Of a stretch of 16,600 bases of DNA, positions 16,444 through 16,600 are shown piece after piece (position 1 is the first letter of the stretch; every line of letters starts with the position of its first letter). The notes under the pieces were generated by a model. It was given only the letters and a program-made list of their open reading frames with translations, was not told the DNA's origin and made no database searches. The position numbers were made by a program, and so were the translations under genes. The stretch covers positions 1 through 16,600 of the forward strand of contig JBIKLI010000061.1 in NCBI GenBank assembly GCA_044359885.1, written 5' to 3'. The stretch is from CAIOSQ01 sp044359885 (GTDB taxonomy: Bacteria; Pseudomonadota; Alphaproteobacteria; CACIAM-22H2).

Positions 16444-16600
16444 ATGAATCGGCGCATGGGGGCTAGCAACATCGCCGTCGCGCTGCGCGGCGTCTCGATC
16501 ACGTTCCGGCTCGCCGAAGGCGGCGCTTATGAAGCGGTCGCGCCCTGCGACATCGCGGTCGGGCCGGGCGAGTTCGTTTCCATCGTCGGCCCGACAGGGT
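16444..16600 (+). CDS. ABC transporter ATP-binding protein, N-terminal part (3' end outside window)
   Basis: The first 52 codons of an ABC ATPase are present. The start has the usual beta-strand entry IAVALRGVSITF, then EAVAPCDIAVGPGEFVSIVGPTG, the beginning of the Walker A loop, where the window ends. A GPTG-type Walker A with this spacing is common in the nitrate/sulfonate/taurine (SsuB/TauB-like) importer group, so an organic anion or nitrogen-compound importer is plausible but unproven. The ATG at 16444 and a second in-frame ATG at 16456 are both possible starts; neither has a strong ribosome site. It lies 55 bases after queG; a small GC hairpin (about 16391-16403) follows the queG stop. 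Confidence 0.8.
   Translation, partial: MNRRMGASNIAVALRGVSITFRLAEGGAYEAVAPCDIAVGPGEFVSIVGPTG

Noticed and set aside
1..16600. tRNA genes, CRISPR array, insertion sequences, defence or phage genes
   Set aside because: Reading both strands, I saw no cloverleaf, repeat-spacer pattern, transposase motif or terminal repeats; base composition looks uniform throughout.

Overview
The window is very GC-rich, densely coded DNA with GTG starts and overlapping start and stop codons. It looks like chromosomal DNA of an alphaproteobacterium, possibly Rhodospirillales-like. That placement is inferred from base composition, the hybrid-kinase and diguanylate cyclase architecture, the R. capsulatus-type xdhABC layout and the soxBDAG order; no phylogenetic marker is present.

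Plus strand, 1-4418: the tail of a membrane protein, then an EamA/DMT-family transporter, then a 290-base leader with overlapping inverted repeats. Next come an intact GGDEF diguanylate cyclase and, joined to it by a GTGA overlap, a hybrid sensor histidine kinase locus that is broken. That locus carries three in-frame stops and two reading-frame breaks, yet its domains are still clearly readable. It is either a very young pseudogene or a stretch of poor base calls. A gene-free gap at 4419-4621 separates it from the converging minus-strand block.

Minus strand, 15217 down to 4622: eight tightly packed genes in transcription order xdhA, xdhB, xdhC, a secreted alpha/beta hydrolase, soxB, soxD, soxA, soxG. 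The first three encode a xanthine dehydrogenase (FeS/FAD subunit and molybdenum subunit) and its cofactor maturation factor. The last four encode the complete heterotetrameric sarcosine oxidase. Within each set the genes overlap or nearly touch, so each is almost certainly one operon. Whether both sets and the hydrolase form a single transcript is open: there are 12 bases between xdhC and the hydrolase, and 68 bases with a strong hairpin between the hydrolase and soxB. Together the enzymes point to use of purines and N-methylated glycine compounds as carbon and nitrogen sources.

Plus strand, 15279-16600: queG (epoxyqueuosine reductase, tRNA modification) is divergent from xdhA across a 61-base intergenic region with three TGATC repeats. 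The 5' end of an ABC transporter ATPase gene runs off the window.

I saw no tRNA, rRNA, CRISPR array, insertion sequence or phage gene. Most of the window is ordinary metabolism. The stretch most worth a second look is 1153-4418: the leader, the diguanylate cyclase and the broken kinase.
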